Shown: positions 28,493 through 39,609 of the stretch, piece after piece | How the letters are laid out: every line of letters starts with the position of its first letter | Position numbering within the stretch: position 1 is the stretch's first letter | Notes under the pieces: model-generated | Told to the model about the DNA's origin: nothing | Database searches by the model: none | The model's input: only the letters and a program-made list of their open reading frames with translations | Assembly: GCA_963833675.1 (NCBI GenBank) | Contig: CAWHYW010000047.1 | Coordinates: 1 to 64,000 of the forward strand | Origin: DASQDN01 sp963833675 | Lineage (GTDB): Bacteria > Acidobacteriota > Terriglobia > Bryobacterales > Bryobacteraceae | Direction of reading: 5' to 3' | Length of the DNA: 64,000 nucleotides | Made by a program: the position numbers and the translations under genes

Positions 28493-29277
28493 AACTCAGC
28501 GGTCCTTTGCCGCCATGCCTCATACAGCAAGATTCCCGCCGCAACGGAGGCGTTCAACGACTCCACTTGCGCAGTCGGAATCCGCAGATTCACAGCGGCG
28601 CTCTGCAGCCGGGAACTAACACCTCGGCCTTCACTGCCGATGATGAAGCCGCATCGCCTTCGCAAATCCGCGTCGCCAAGCGTGATCTCGGCCTTCGGCA
28701 TCGCCGCGTAGAGGTCGATCTTGCGCTGCGATAGCGCCGCAAGCGCGAGTTCCGGCTCGAGAGAAGTGATGAGAGGCACACGAAAAACCGATCCGGCCGA
28801 GCCTCGGACTGCTTTTGGATTGTAAGGATTAACCGAGCCCTTGATGAACAGAACCCCGGTTGCTCCGAAGGCTTCGGCCGTTCGAAGCATCGTCCCCGCA
28901 TTGCCGGGATCTTGCACGCCATCAAGAACCAACACCAGCGATTTGCCGCGCAGAAGCGGTTCGAGATCCCAGACGGGGGGTTTCACCAGCGCCATGACGC
29001 CCTGTCCCGATTCGGTAGCCGAGATCTGGGCGTAAACCGTATCGGGTACTCGGATGATTTCTATGTTGCGGAGTCCGCCGACGCGCCGCTCCACAGTGGC
29101 GCGCACGGAGTCGGACGCAATGATCGCCTGAATCGAACAATCGCTTCGAAGAGCCTCCTCCACCAGGTGAAAAGTTTCAGCGATACAGCAGCCTTCTGAA
29201 GTGAGCCCGCCGCGAGCGATCGCGCGCCGTACGTCTTTAAGGAGAGGGTTCTTGGCGCTCGTGAGCTCTGCAGGCAT
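28489..29277 (-). CDS. TrmH/SpoU family RNA 2'-O-methyltransferase
   Basis: About 262 residues from ATG 29277 (MPAELTSAKNPLLKDVRRAI), chosen over an upstream start because it matches the family N-terminus. An N-terminal RNA-binding subdomain (residues 1-95) is followed by the trefoil-knot SPOUT fold: motif 1 LVLVLDGVQDPGNAGTMLRT, motif 2 GFIIGSEGRGVSS, motif 3 NLRIPTAQVESLNASVAAGI. It transfers methyl from SAM to a ribose in 23S rRNA or tRNA; target not determined. The stop overlaps the rarA start (ATGA). Confidence 0.92.
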   Translation of the reverse strand: MPAELTSAKNPLLKDVRRAIARGGLTSEGCCIAETFHLVEEALRSDCSIQAIIASDSVRATVERRVGGLRNIEIIRVPDTVYAQISATESGQGVMALVKPPVWDLEPLLRGKSLVLVLDGVQDPGNAGTMLRTAEAFGATGVLFIKGSVNPYNPKAVRGSAGSVFRVPLITSLEPELALAALSQRKIDLYAAMPKAEITLGDADLRRRCGFIIGSEGRGVSSRLQSAAVNLRIPTAQVESLNASVAAGILLYEAWRQRTAEL

Positions 29278-29335
29278 GCGAAGGGAGTTGGACGTGTATG
29301 CTGAATTAGATTCGAACGTAGAAATCATAGCGCAC

Positions 29336-29923
29336 ATGCGTAAACTGCTCTGGCGCAGTGCTGCCTTGCTAGCGCTGCTCATCGTGCTTTATCTCGGCTC
29401 GATTGTCGCGAGTATTCATCGCCAATCAGAGATCGATGAAGCACGTCCGGCGGACGTCATACTCGTACTTGGAGCGGCCGAGTATCGCGGAAAACCTTCA
29501 CCCGTTCTCCGTGCCCGCCTCGACCATGCGCTTGCGTTGTATAAGAGGAATCTTGCGCCCCGAATCCTCACGACAGGAGGCGCCGGAGGCGACCCGGTAT
29601 TCACGGAAGGCGAAGTCGGCCGCGATTACCTTGTAAGGCACGGCGTTCCTTCCGAAGCCATCATTCTCGAAGCCGAGAGCGAAAGCACGATGCACAGCAC
29701 TGCAGCTGCGGCCGAGATCATGCGGCGCATGAATCTGAAATCCTGCATCGTCGTCAGCGACGGCTATCACATCTTCCGTGTCAAGAAAATGCTGGAATTT
29801 CGCGGCCTGGACGTCTACGGTTCCCCGAGACGAGCCGAACCAAAAGGTACGTGGCGGGAACGCTGGCTGTTTCTGCGTCAGGCAATCGGCTATATGCTCT
29901 GGCAGATCGGAATCACGATCTGA
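29336..29923 (+). CDS. YdcF/SanA-like DUF218 membrane-anchored protein
   Basis: About 195 residues from ATG 29336; an in-frame ATG at 29276 is possible. An N-terminal membrane helix (LLWRSAALLALLIVLYLGSI) precedes a DUF218 domain: PADVILVLGAAEYRGKPSPV, PRILTTGGAGGDPVFTEGEV, AIILEAESESTMHSTAAAAE and CIVVSDGYHIFRVKKMLEFR. The family is linked to envelope barrier function and vancomycin sensitivity (SanA) but lacks a proven reaction. It is divergent from the RNA methyltransferase and its 3' end overlaps the end of the convergent glycosyltransferase by 11 bases. Confidence 0.88.
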   Translation: MRKLLWRSAALLALLIVLYLGSIVASIHRQSEIDEARPADVILVLGAAEYRGKPSPVLRARLDHALALYKRNLAPRILTTGGAGGDPVFTEGEVGRDYLVRHGVPSEAIILEAESESTMHSTAAAAEIMRRMNLKSCIVVSDGYHIFRVKKMLEFRGLDVYGSPRRAEPKGTWRERWLFLRQAIGYMLWQIGITI

Positions 29924-32611
29924 GCAGATCCTGATACATCTGCCGTTGCAAAGCGGCGATCACGTCCCAGCTGAACCGTTTCTCGGCAGTTAGCCGCGCT
30001 TGCTGTCCTAGTGCAGCGCGGCGGTTCGGATCGCCCGAGCAGACTTTGGATCTCAGCCGCCATTCGGACCGGATCGTTCTCGACGATCGCCTCCACGCCC
30101 GGCGTCAGATCCAGGCCATTAACGCCGCCGGTCGTGCTGACGATTGCTTTTCCCATCGCCATCGCTTCCAGGATCTTGATATTCGTCCCCGCCGATGCCA
30201 GCAGGGGAGCAATGACGATTGAGGCTTGCTCGGTACGCAGGCCGAACATCGGCGACGAATCCTCGATAGTCACATTCCGGCGTTTCCAGCGAAAATCCGA
30301 GCCGGTCTCGAAAGCGTTCGTAGTGATAGACGTGCTTCGATCCCGCAATGATGTGCAAATGAGGACGGTCCGGACGCCAGAAGCGGCCAAACCTCGCGCA
30401 AGAAGAAATCGACGGCAAGCAGATTGGGCAGGTGCGCAAACGAGCCGAGGAACAGCAATCGATTCGGTTCCGGATCCACGGCAGAGGGTTGGTACCGCTC
30501 AATATCCACGCCGTTGGCGAGCGTCACTACTTTGCGTGCGTTCGAAACGGCAGCCCGGTCTTTTTCCGACATGACGACGACGCAATCGGTATTCGCCCAT
30601 GCGTTTGTTTCGAAATCTCGCCAGCGATCGAGTTGACGACGCAGTTCCCAGTCCTCGTTGTATCCGAGTAATTGCTGATAGAGATCGATCGTAATGTCGT
30701 GCTCAACCATGATGGTTTTGGCCGGCGCACAATCGGACGCGTACATCGCCATCTGCGTGAACTCTAACTGCGCTAGGGCGGGTTTCCATTTGCGCACGGT
30801 TTGCCGGAGAGCGGCCCGGTATGCCGGTGTGTCGAACTCCTCCACTACATCCGGTCGTCCGCGATCGGGTTTGACGTGACTGCCGACCCGCCGGACCTGC
30901 ACGAGTTCAACGCAAATATCGAGCAGTTCCTCTGCGGGCGTATGGAGTTCGTCCACGAAAGTGATTAACACCTGAGAAAAGTCGACCGCAGCTCGTTTCA
31001 TCAGGTTGTACATACGAACCGCGCCGCCATGGGACAACGGGAACGGAATGTACGAGGTCGCAACCAGAATGATCGGACTCGTCGGATTACGCGTTGCGCG
31101 ACCTGGAAAGACGGCAACATCGCCGCTGCCGATGGCGAAGATCAGTTCCTCATCTGCGGCAGGAGTGGGCTCGATGAAGCGCGCCGCGTCTTTCGCTTCC
31201 AACAGCGCCGCCAATGATGGCGCGTGATGCTCGATTGCCGCCTTCCGGTTGAGCCGGTCGATCGCAGTACCGCCACAATCGAGTGAATAATCTGAGGATC
31301 ACCGACGGATCGCGCGAGGAACCGGAGATAATTCCGCTCCACCATGTGTTCAAGCTGGTCCGGTGAGAAGTACCGGGCCGTTGTCGCCCGGTGATAATGC
31401 GTCACCTGCGATCGCGCTACGAACACGCTGGGCCATCCGCGCTGCCACCCGCGGAATCCGATATCGAGATCCTCAACGTAGCTAGGCTCGAAAACCTCAC
31501 CGAAGCCTCCTAGCGCGCGCAGTTTCGCCGTGTCGTAAAGGGAGCAGCCGCCGCTCCCGTAAAACACGTAACTGCCGTCTTCACCTTCCAAGGGGAGCAC
31601 GCACTCGACCGGAAATGCATGGGATTGTGTTCTACGCAGGGAACACAGCCTTGCCGGTTTCCTCCCGTCGCCGACCTTCCGGGAAGAAGATCTGCGCTGT
31701 GGCGCAAAACAGGTCGGGAATCGAAGAGAAAGCCTCGATGAGCGGCTCCAGAAAACCATCGTGCGGGCGCATATCGTTGTTCAGCAGCAGTACATGCGAG
31801 TAGCTCGCCATCGCAATCCCGCGATTCACCGCGCGTGCAAAGCTCAGGGGCTCGGCATTCACATGGCTGCGAACCTCCGGATGCCCGTTTCGCAGAGAAT
31901 CCGCAGTTCCGTCGGACGAGCCGTTATCGATAACAATGATCTCCGCCGTCCTTCCTTGCACCATGTGCTCGAGAACAGGCAGCAAAACGGCAAGCAGATC
32001 GCGGCCATTTCTCGATGGAATCACCACCGAGATGCCGGCCGGCTGTGCCGGTCCCAGGTCCGTAGCCGTCAAGTGCGCAAGTTCAGCTTTGCGATCCGCC
32101 GTGACTCTGCCCGACTTTAGGGCGGCGCGATAAGCCAACGGCCTTCGAAACTCGCGCGGATGTTTCAGCCGCCACAGAAAGGTATAGAGGTCGCCTCCCG
32201 GATGGATCTGCCAAGTGATATGCTCGCGCGTTTTCCATGCTATATATCGGATGACAGCCGGCCAGGATCGCGGTCTCAGGGTGAAGTGGTCGAGATTTTC
32301 GTTATAGAGAAGCGTCCTTAACGGAGCGATGCGAAGAGCCATTCTTCGCATTGCCCCGTACGGGCTATTCGGCTGTAGTGACAACGCGACAAACTGAATG
32401 ACCCTGTCGCCGAGAGCGGCCCGAAGCGCGGATCAGGTTTTCTCGAGGAGCTGCGGTCAATGCGATAGGGGATCCAGCGGCCGCGAGGCGGTTGAAATTC
32501 GGAGACGACCCAAAGATCGGATTCCGGAGCAATCTCAGAGAAGCGGTCGAGGAACGCAGGAATGTGATCCCGAAGGCAGGATGCGAAGGCAACCTTTACC
32601 CGCCGACTCAA
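29913..32611 (-). CDS. Bifunctional GT2-GT4 fusion glycosyltransferase (several frameshifts)
   Basis: Reading across breaks near 32440, 31640, 31230, 30370 and 30010 gives one protein of about 900 residues. The N-terminus VKVAFASCLRDHIPAFLDRF leads into a GT2 domain: AGISVVIPSRNGRDLLAVLL, IIVIDNGSSDGTADSLRNG, LLLNNDMRPHDGFLEPLIEA and FEPSYVEDLDIGFRGWQRGW (the ED acid/base region). A linker (AALLEAKDAARFIEP) joins a GT4 domain: PIILVATSYIPFPLSHGGAV, KVVTLANGVDIERYQPSAV, LLFLGSFAHLPNLLAVDFFL and IAPLLASAGTNIKILEAMAM. The real end is MYQDLLRS at 29913. Likely builds a surface polysaccharide. It overlaps its upstream partner gene by four bases. Confidence 0.82.
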
Positions 32612-33760
32612 ATGATGGACCGAGGATCAAATTGGCCAGCCTGAAAATCCAGCCACCATTGATAAGCCTGAAGGCAGAACGCTGTCGAAACCGGATTGAT
32701 AAAGGGCAGAACGCGCCGATCTTTGCGACCGAACCAGAAACCCCCATGATCGGAGCTATCCGGCTGATCGATCTGAAAGTCTTGAATTGCCGACGCCTCT
32801 TCCGTAGCTTCCGCTTCATTGAGCGGCAGCCCCGCCAGCTCTGATGCCGCCAAACGAACCCGGAGTAATTGGGCGTATACGTCGGAGCGCTCAAATTCAC
32901 CGCGAATCTCACGCAAATAGACGCTGATGCGTGGAATGCCCTCCGCAATAGCGTCACGGACCTCGGCGCGATCGACCGCCGGAAGCAAGCCTTCAAGGAA
33001 ATAAGCGTAGGCGTGCAGGCGATCCATCGTTTTCTCGCGCGTCTCCGCGGGCAAAAACTCGTCTTTGGTCGAGAGAGCTTTCTCTACCGCCGCTCGATAC
33101 CATTTACCGAATCGGGCTTCGCCAGTCGCCTGCTCCAATTCATGCCACGCCAGTGCGGACTTCAATTGATAACAGCCGGGACGGCGTGACCACTGATTCG
33201 TCCATTGCAGCGGATATTTTCCTGGCAATTCGAGGATCGGATGCCAGGTGTCGCCGGCTGCAAAATCCACGCCCATCGATTCACCTGCGCGCGACCGCGA
33301 CATCCAGGTACTCCGAATCCTTCGTGATTCGCCAGAGCGCCAGCAAGCCTCGGATGATAATCCCGCAATCGAAGAAATAGGTCAGCGGTTGCGGCGCGTC
33401 GCCGTCATGCGAGTGCTCGAACGGAAAGGTCTTCAGGGAAGGACTCCAGGCCACCTGCGTCAGAAAACGTCCTGCCCGAATCGCCGCGTCGAGGTGCTCG
33501 CCAATGCCCTCGCGCTCGTAAAGGAACGCAAGCGTACTCACCGCATAACCCGTGATTTCCGTGGAGACTCGCGCGTTCCGTCTGCTATCGGAATGATAGT
33601 AGCGGGCGACACCGCCGCTGGACTCCTGGATTCCGGATTTCAGGAACCATTGACCGGCGATCTCGGTCAGATGCGGATCGAGAGATGAGAATGCTTGGGG
33701 CAAAAAGAATTCCTGCCTGGATGTAGCGCGAAGTGCTATTTTAGCATCCACCTTGTACAT
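32608..33760 (-). CDS. Six-hairpin glycosidase-like protein (one frameshift)
   Basis: About 383 residues from ATG 33760 (MYKVDAKIALRATSRQEFFL). Helical hairpin repeats with aromatic and glycine turns are visible: HLTEIAGQWFLKSGIQESSG, RVSTEITGYAVSTLAFLYER, AAIRAGRFLTQVAW, then after a break near 33295 YPLQWTNQWSRRPGCYQLKS and FINPVSTAFCLQAYQWWLDF. These are typical of (alpha/alpha)6 glycosidase or toroid folds. No signal peptide is seen. The stop overlaps the glycosyltransferase start (ATGA), indicating a joint role in making or editing a glycan. No specific enzyme family is claimed. Confidence 0.65.
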
Positions 33761-33790
33761 GTGGTGAACTGCGCGCATACTAGGAATGCC

Positions 33791-34414
33791 ATGAGACGGT
33801 ATTTTGCAGCGCTTGTTTTGTTGACTCCGTTATTGGCCGAGGATGCCGCGCCCGGCATTTTGCGCGGGACTCTGATCCAGGCCGAGGACGGCGTCCTGCA
33901 GGTGCGTCAGGCATCAGGAACATCCGCTCGCTGCGGCTTCGATTCGCATACTTGGATCGAACGCGATCGCAAGCGGCTGACCTTGGCCGCGCTGGAAGCC
34001 GGAGTTTCCGTCGAGGTGCTCACGGATAAGCGTTTGGGGCGTTGTTATACGCGAATTATCCGGCTGATTTCGGCAGAAGCCGCCGTGGTACCTGTCGCCA
34101 GACGTTCCACCGTTCCTGCAACTCGCAGCGTTATCGATTCCATCTATCCTCGTGGGAATCTCACCTTTGGCGGTGTCGTCATCCGGCGCAGTCCAACGCT
34201 GCTCGTGGTACGAACCCGCACCGAACCCGAAAAGATGATCATTTTGCGGGAAGATACTCGATACGTTGATTCCGGAGTGCCCACCAGTCCGACACAATTG
34301 GCCGTCAATACTCGCGTATTCATTCGCGGTGGGAAGAATTTCGAGAACTCCCTCGAAGCTTATCAGGTAATGTGGGGCGAGATCGACGGACCAAAGGCCA
34401 ACACCTCACGCTGA
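33791..34414 (+). CDS. Secreted hypothetical protein with repeated beta modules
   Basis: 207 residues from ATG 33791 with a short signal peptide (MRRYFAALVLLTPLLAEDA). Two beta-rich modules follow: GILRGTLIQAEDGVLQVRQ with VSVEVLTDKRLGRCYTRIIR, and NLTFGGVVIRRSPTLLVVRT with NTRVFIRGGKNFENSLEAYQ. The second resembles DUF5666-like OB-type domains. One Cys in each part of the first module (SARCGF, LGRCYT) could form a disulfide. Function unknown. It is divergent from the glycan genes and its 3' end lies about a dozen bases from the anti-sigma factor end. Confidence 0.7.
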   Translation: MRRYFAALVLLTPLLAEDAAPGILRGTLIQAEDGVLQVRQASGTSARCGFDSHTWIERDRKRLTLAALEAGVSVEVLTDKRLGRCYTRIIRLISAEAAVVPVARRSTVPATRSVIDSIYPRGNLTFGGVVIRRSPTLLVVRTRTEPEKMIILREDTRYVDSGVPTSPTQLAVNTRVFIRGGKNFENSLEAYQVMWGEIDGPKANTSR

Positions 34415-34427
34415 CTTTCCTCCATGA

Positions 34428-35163
34428 CTAGAGTCCTTGCACAGGCGTCACCAGAAATGGCGTGGTCGTCGGCGCACTTGAGCCGGTCTCCGGCTCTTCG
34501 GTAATCGCGAAGGCCTGCACTGCGCCCAGATCGATCAGGTCCGCTTTGCAAATGCACAACTGTTCCATCGGCCTCAGGCCGGAAAACACCCGCCGGCCTC
34601 GGGGCCTGTCCCTTGGGAATCACCCACATCTCATACGCACGGCCCGCGGCCGGCACAGGTAAGTTCGACGCAATCAACATCACACCCGATCTCGGGTTTA
34701 CGAAGTAAGTGCCGCGTGGCTTGTTTGCATCCGGCTTTGCAGACGCGGGGCGCGTTTCCGGATCTCGCAGAAAGGTCAGCGATCGGCTCAGCTCTTCGGA
34801 AAGCTGTTGCAGACTGCGAGTCTCGACTCTTGCAATCGAGAGCTCCCTGGCTCGCCGTTGATTTTCGAAACCAAGCCAAATCGTAGCAGCCGCCAATCCC
34901 GCCGCTACCGCGACCCACGCGAGCGGAGGCCGGGTGCGCTTTGGCTGGATGCTGTTGATGACCCGGGCGCGCAGTCCGGCGGATGGCTGCTGCAGCGGGA
35001 GGGATCCCAGAATCGCCGTATTGAACGCATACGCGCGGCGCAGTCCCGTCGTACAACGAATGCAGTCCTCACGCAAGTGAGCCTCCACTTGCTCGCGTTC
35101 CTCAGGATCCAGAACGCCGAGCGCGTAGAGTTCCAACAACTCGTTATTGGTTTCGCAACTCAT
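34428..35163 (-). CDS. Anti-sigma factor, RskA-like (one frameshift)
   Basis: About 245 residues from ATG 35163. An N-terminal anti-sigma/zinc-finger-like helical domain (MSCETNNELLELYALGVLDP, then CIRCTTGLRRAYAFNTAIL) precedes one membrane span (PLAWVAVAAGLAAATIWLGF) and a periplasmic RskA-type C-terminal domain (GVMLIASNLPVPAAGRAYEM, WVIPKGQAPRPAGVF). A break near 34540 shifts the frame; the corrected end reads AITEEPETGSSAPTTTPFLV and stops at 34428. It binds and restrains the ECF sigma factor encoded just upstream (four-base overlap). The canonical HxxxCxxC is incomplete. Confidence 0.88.
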
Positions 35164-35768
35164 GCAGGCGTTGGCGCACCGAGTTCCTCGCGGAGACTCT
35201 TGAGTGCACCTCTTATCCAAGTCTTAATCGTTCCGAGAGGCTGTTGAATACGTTCCGCCATCTCTGAATGAGACAGACCCTCGAAATATGCCAGTTCGAT
35301 TACCGTGCGCTGATGATCGGTCAAGCGCGAAAGCGCAGTACGTACCCTTTCCAGTTGTACGCCGTCCAGCATTTGGCCCTCCCAGTCGCGGAATATCGCC
35401 GGGTGTTCGCTGTCTGCTGGAGCCATGTCGTTCCATACGCGGCCCTGTACCGATCGGATGTAATCCAGCGCCTGATTGCGGGCAATCGTGAGAATCCAGG
35501 GTCCAAGAGCTCCGCGTTCCGCATCAAAGGCTTGCGCGCGATTCCACACGCGTAGAAAGCTTTCCTGAACCAAATCCTCCGCCACAGCGCGATCGTGAAC
35601 TATGCGGAGGATAAGCGTATAGGCGATGCGTCCGTAGCGATCGTACAGCTCACCAATCACATCGGCATCCCGGGACTTCAGCCGCCGTACCACGTCCGCA
35701 TCTTCGGGGAAGCGCAGCACCGTGGCGGCGATCGTCAGGAAGAACAAGCTGTCGATCGGCGGCCTCAT
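35160..35768 (-). CDS. ECF RNA polymerase sigma factor, SigK/RpoE-like
   Basis: 202 residues. Region 2: VIGELYDRYGRIAYTLILRI, AVAEDLVQESFLRVWNRAQA and GPWILTIARNQALDYIRSV. Region 4: ALSRLTDHQRTVIELAYFEG, LSHSEMAERIQQPLGTIKTW and IRGALKSLREEL. The upstream in-frame leader MRPPIDSLFFLTIAATVLRF is longer than usual, so a start a few codons later is possible. It is paired with a membrane RskA-type anti-sigma factor, so it should respond to an envelope signal. Divergent from the DUF1549/DUF1553 operon 150 bases away. Confidence 0.94.
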   Translation of the reverse strand: MRPPIDSLFFLTIAATVLRFPEDADVVRRLKSRDADVIGELYDRYGRIAYTLILRIVHDRAVAEDLVQESFLRVWNRAQAFDAERGALGPWILTIARNQALDYIRSVQGRVWNDMAPADSEHPAIFRDWEGQMLDGVQLERVRTALSRLTDHQRTVIELAYFEGLSHSEMAERIQQPLGTIKTWIRGALKSLREELGAPTPA

Positions 35769-35920
35769 TTGCGTTGTCTACGTAGTGTACGCGATCTCTA
35801 CCGCGACGGCTATCGATTCGGACCTGGCAAGTTAGAGCGACTGGAGGTTGAGATTTCCGCCGTCCGGCTGCATTATATTGATGTAGGCGTGTGTCGGCTC
35901 GCGAGAGGTGGGCCGCATTT

Positions 35921-38156
35921 ATGAAGATTGCGTCCTTCGGAGTTCTCCTCCTGGCAGTCGTCATCCTGATGGCGGCCAACGTCACGACGACAGACCCGTT
36001 CACTCCAGCGCAAAAGAAGCATTGGGCCTTTCAGAAAGTCGCTCGTCCGGAACTGCCCGTCGTGGCGCGCCCGGATGTGCGTCAACCCCATAGACGCCTT
36101 TATTTTGGCGAAGTTAGAGAATCGGGGACTAACGTTGTCGCCAGCGGCGGACAAGGTGACATTGCTACGTCGCGTGACTTTCGACTTGATCGGCTTACCG
36201 CCGACTCCGGAAGAGGTAGACGCGTTTTTGAAGGATAATTCGCCCGACGCCTACGAGAAGGTGGTGGATAGGCTGCTTGCTTCCCCGCACTACGGCGAAC
36301 GATGGGCTCGGCACTGGCTGGATCTGGCGCGCTACGCCGAAAGCGAAGGGTTCAAGGCCGACGAGACTCGTCCGAACGCCTGGCGCTATCGCGACTATGT
36401 GATCCAGGCATTCAATTCCAACAAGCCCTACGATCGATTTGTCAAAGAGCAGATCGCGGGTGACGAGCTGTGGCCGAACGACACTTCGGCCCGAATCGCC
36501 ACCGCTTTCAACCGGAACTATCCGGACGAAAGCAATGCTCGCAATCTGATGCAGCGCCGCCAGGAAATCCTCGATGACATTACCGATGCGACCAGCGCGA
36601 CGTTTCTCGGCCTGACTTATGGGTGCGCGCGTTGCCACAACCACAAGTACGATCCGATCCTTCAGGCCGATTACTACCGGCTCCAGGCGTTTTACGCCAA
36701 TACGGCCGCCGATGATCAGATTCCGTTGTTATCGAAGGAAGCCGCGGCAAAACGCGAAGTCGCAATGGCCGTCTGGAATGAGAAAACAAAAGAGATTCGC
36801 GAGCAGATGTATCAAATGCTCGCGCCGGGCAAGCAGAAACTTCTGAAGGATTTCGTCGACAAGTATCCGCCAGAGATCCAGGCCGCCATCGCGAAACCCG
36901 CAGCCGAGCGCAACCCTTACGAATGGCAGATGTATTACAAGGCGAAGCCATATCTCGAAATCGATGACGAAGCGGCAAAGAAGACCCTCAAGGGTGACGA
37001 TAAGAAAAAATACGCTGCCCTCCAGGAGGAGTTGGCCAAGTTCTCCGATATCTATCCGGGCGACTTGCCGCTCGGAGTCGGAATGCGCGATATCAGCGCG
37101 AATGCGCCCGCGACGCACATTTTGAAGACCGGCGTTTGGGATGCTCCTCTCGACGAAGTACAACCGGGATTTCTTACTCTCCTCGCGCCGGGCCCGGCGA
37201 AGCTCACACCGGGGCCTGCCACCACCGGACGCCGGACCGCACTCGCGAACTGGCTCACCAATCCGGCAAATCCACTGCCGGCGCGCGTCATGGTGAATCG
37301 CCTGTGGTACTGGCATTTCGGCAGAGGGCATTGTTGGCACGCCGAGCGATTTGGGAATCATGGGTCAGCGGCCTAGCCATCCCGAGCTACTCGATTGGCT
37401 CGCAACCGAGTTCGTCCGCACCGGGTGGGACATCAAACGAATGCACAAGCTGATGGTTACTTCGGGCAGCCTATCGCCAGTCCTCGGACTTCAACGAAGC
37501 CGCAGCGAAAGCCGATTCCCGTGACCGGTTGCTATGGCGGTTCCCACGGCAGCGGCTGGAAGCCGAGGAAATCCGCGATGCTGCACTAGCTGTCTCAGGA
37601 GTTCTAAACTCCGAAACTGGGTGGGCCGAGCGTGATGCCCGAGCTTCCCGACGGTATGCCCGCTCCGCGTGGAGGCTGGAAACTCTCGGGGCCGGAGGAG
37701 CGCAATCGCCGCAGCGTCTACATTTTCGTTCGCCGCAATTCACGTTATCCGATGCTTCAGGCGTTCGACATGCCGGATACACACGAATCTTGCGGCCGTC
37801 GCGACACCACAATCACCGCGCCTCAAGCGTTGTCATTACTGAATGGAAAGGTTTCCCTGGATTGGGCGCAGTCATTTGCCGGGCGCGTGATCCGCGACGC
37901 CGGTCCGGAACTGCGAGCAGAGATCGACAGAGCTTACTTGCTTGCATACTCGCGACGTCCCGATCCGTCCGAGCGCGACACCGCGATGACATTCCTGGAT
38001 CGTCAGCAATCGATCGTCGCGAAGCGTCAGGCGGAGGGCAAAAAGCTTGCGCTCCCCGTATCGGCCCCGGTCGGTATGGACGAGGCGCGTGGAGCGGCAC
38101 TCGTGGACTTCTGCCACATGCTGCTCAACTCGAACGAATTCGTTTATAGGAACTAG
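35921..38156 (+). CDS. DUF1549/DUF1553 protein with heme-type CxxCH motif, exported (two or three frameshifts)
   Basis: ATG 35921 starts a signal/anchor (IASFGVLLLAVVILMAANV). The DUF1549 domain follows a break near 36080: PIDAFILAKLENRGLTLSPA, LLRRVTFDLIGLPPTPEEVD, FLGLTYGCARCHNHKYDPIL with the CARCH heme motif. The DUF1553 domain runs from RRTALANWLTNPANPLPARV across breaks near 37340 and 37470 to RLEAEEIRDAALAVSG, DMPDTHESCGRRDTTITAPQ and ALVDFCHMLLNSNEFVYRN. About 745 residues. These modules are abundant in Planctomycetes and Acidobacteria and are thought to act with DUF1501 proteins in carbohydrate breakdown. No separate cytochrome-c domain is fused here. Confidence 0.92.
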
Positions 38157-38158
38157 TC

Positions 38159-39606
38159 ATGAGTGCCCCCAAAATCCCAGCCCGTTCGCGCCGCGAGTTT
38201 CTCATGAAATCCGGCAGTGGTCTCGGCGGGCTGGCCCTTGCTTCGATGCTCGCGCAGGACGGGCTCCTTCCGGCGGCGCAAGCCGCGACCGCGCGCAATC
38301 CGCTCGCGCCGAAACCGCCTCACCATAAGCCGACCGCAAAAGCCGTGATCTGGCTCTTCATGGAAGGCGGCCCGAGTCATATCGATCTGTTTGATCCCAA
38401 GCCCGCACTCGAGCGGCTCGCCGGGCAGCCGATGCCCGCTTCCTTCGGGAAAGTAATCACCGCGATGGGTACCAGCAACAATTCGCTGATGCCTTCAAAG
38501 CGCACTTTCGCCCAGCACGGACAAAGCGGAATCTGGGTCTCGGATTGGTACCCGGAAATAGCGAAGCACGTCGACAACATCTCGCGTCTTCAAGGGCTGT
38601 TGGGCGAATGGCCTCAACCATGTCGGCAGCGTGTGCCAGATGAACACCGGGTCGATTCTTGCCGGTCGTCCCTCTCTCGGCGCCTGGGTAAACTACGGCC
38701 TCGGGAGCGCCAACGAGAATCTTCCTTCGTTCGTGATTCTCACGGACCGGGCTGAGGTGCTCGGCGGACCGAAGAATTGGAGTTCCGGATTTCTGCCCGC
38801 CGTATATCAGGGCACGCTGTTTCGTAATGAAGGCGCGCCGATTCTCGATCTCGTCCCGCCCGACACGATTGATGACGAGCAGCAGCGCAGCAAGCTGAAC
38901 CTGCTTACGCAGCTCAACCGGCGATTCTCGGCAGGCAAGCAGGAAGACAGCGATCTGGAAGCGCGCATCAGTTCCTACGAACTCGCATATCGCATGCAGA
39001 AGGAAGCCCCCGAAGCGGTTGACCTCAGGAAAGAATCCGAGGCCACGAAAAAGCTATACGGGCTCGATGAAGAAGCCACTGCCAAGTTCGGCGCGAACTG
39101 TCTGCTTGCGCGGCGACTGGTGGAACGCGGCGTCCGGTTCATCGAACTCTATAGCGGAAGCGGAAGCGCGTGGGATGCGCACACCGATATCGAAGGCAAT
39201 CACTCGGCGATGTGCAAATCGTCGGACAAGCCCATCGCCGGATTGCTCGCGGATCTCAAGGCGCGGGGCTTACTGGATGACGTGCTCGTGATCTGGGGCG
39301 GGGAGTTCGGCCGTACCCCCTTTCAATGAAAACGGGAAAGGTCGCGATCACAACCCATGGGGATTCACGACTTGGATGGCGGGTGGCGGCATTCGCGGAG
39401 GACACGTCATCGGGCAGACCGATGAGATCGGCTTGCGCGTTGTCGACGGCGCCACGCACGTGCACGACCTGCACGCCACCATCCTGCATGCCCTCGGCCT
39501 TAACCACATCAATCTGACCTATCTTCACAACGGGCGCGCGGAGCGCCCCACCATCGTCGCCGGTGAGGTCGTGCGGGGCGCATTCAAGAACCCGCCGCCC
39601 GCCTGA
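38159..39606 (+). CDS. DUF1501 domain protein with Tat signal (two frameshifts)
   Basis: Two bases after the DUF1549/DUF1553 gene. A twin-arginine leader SRREFLMKSGSGLGGLALAS is followed by AVIWLFMEGGPSHIDLFDPK, the DUF1501 (alkaline-phosphatase-like) metal strand. A break near 38605 is followed by GRPSLGAWVNYGLGSANENL, FGANCLLARRLVERGVRFIE and VIWGGEFGRTPF. A second break near 39322 falls in a CCCCCTTT run; the restored sequence continues NENGKGRDHNPWGFTTWMAG and ends VVDGATHVHDLHATILHALG. About 483 residues, periplasmic. A standard partner of DUF1549/DUF1553 proteins; reaction not established. Confidence 0.93.
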
Positions 39607-39609
39607 GCA

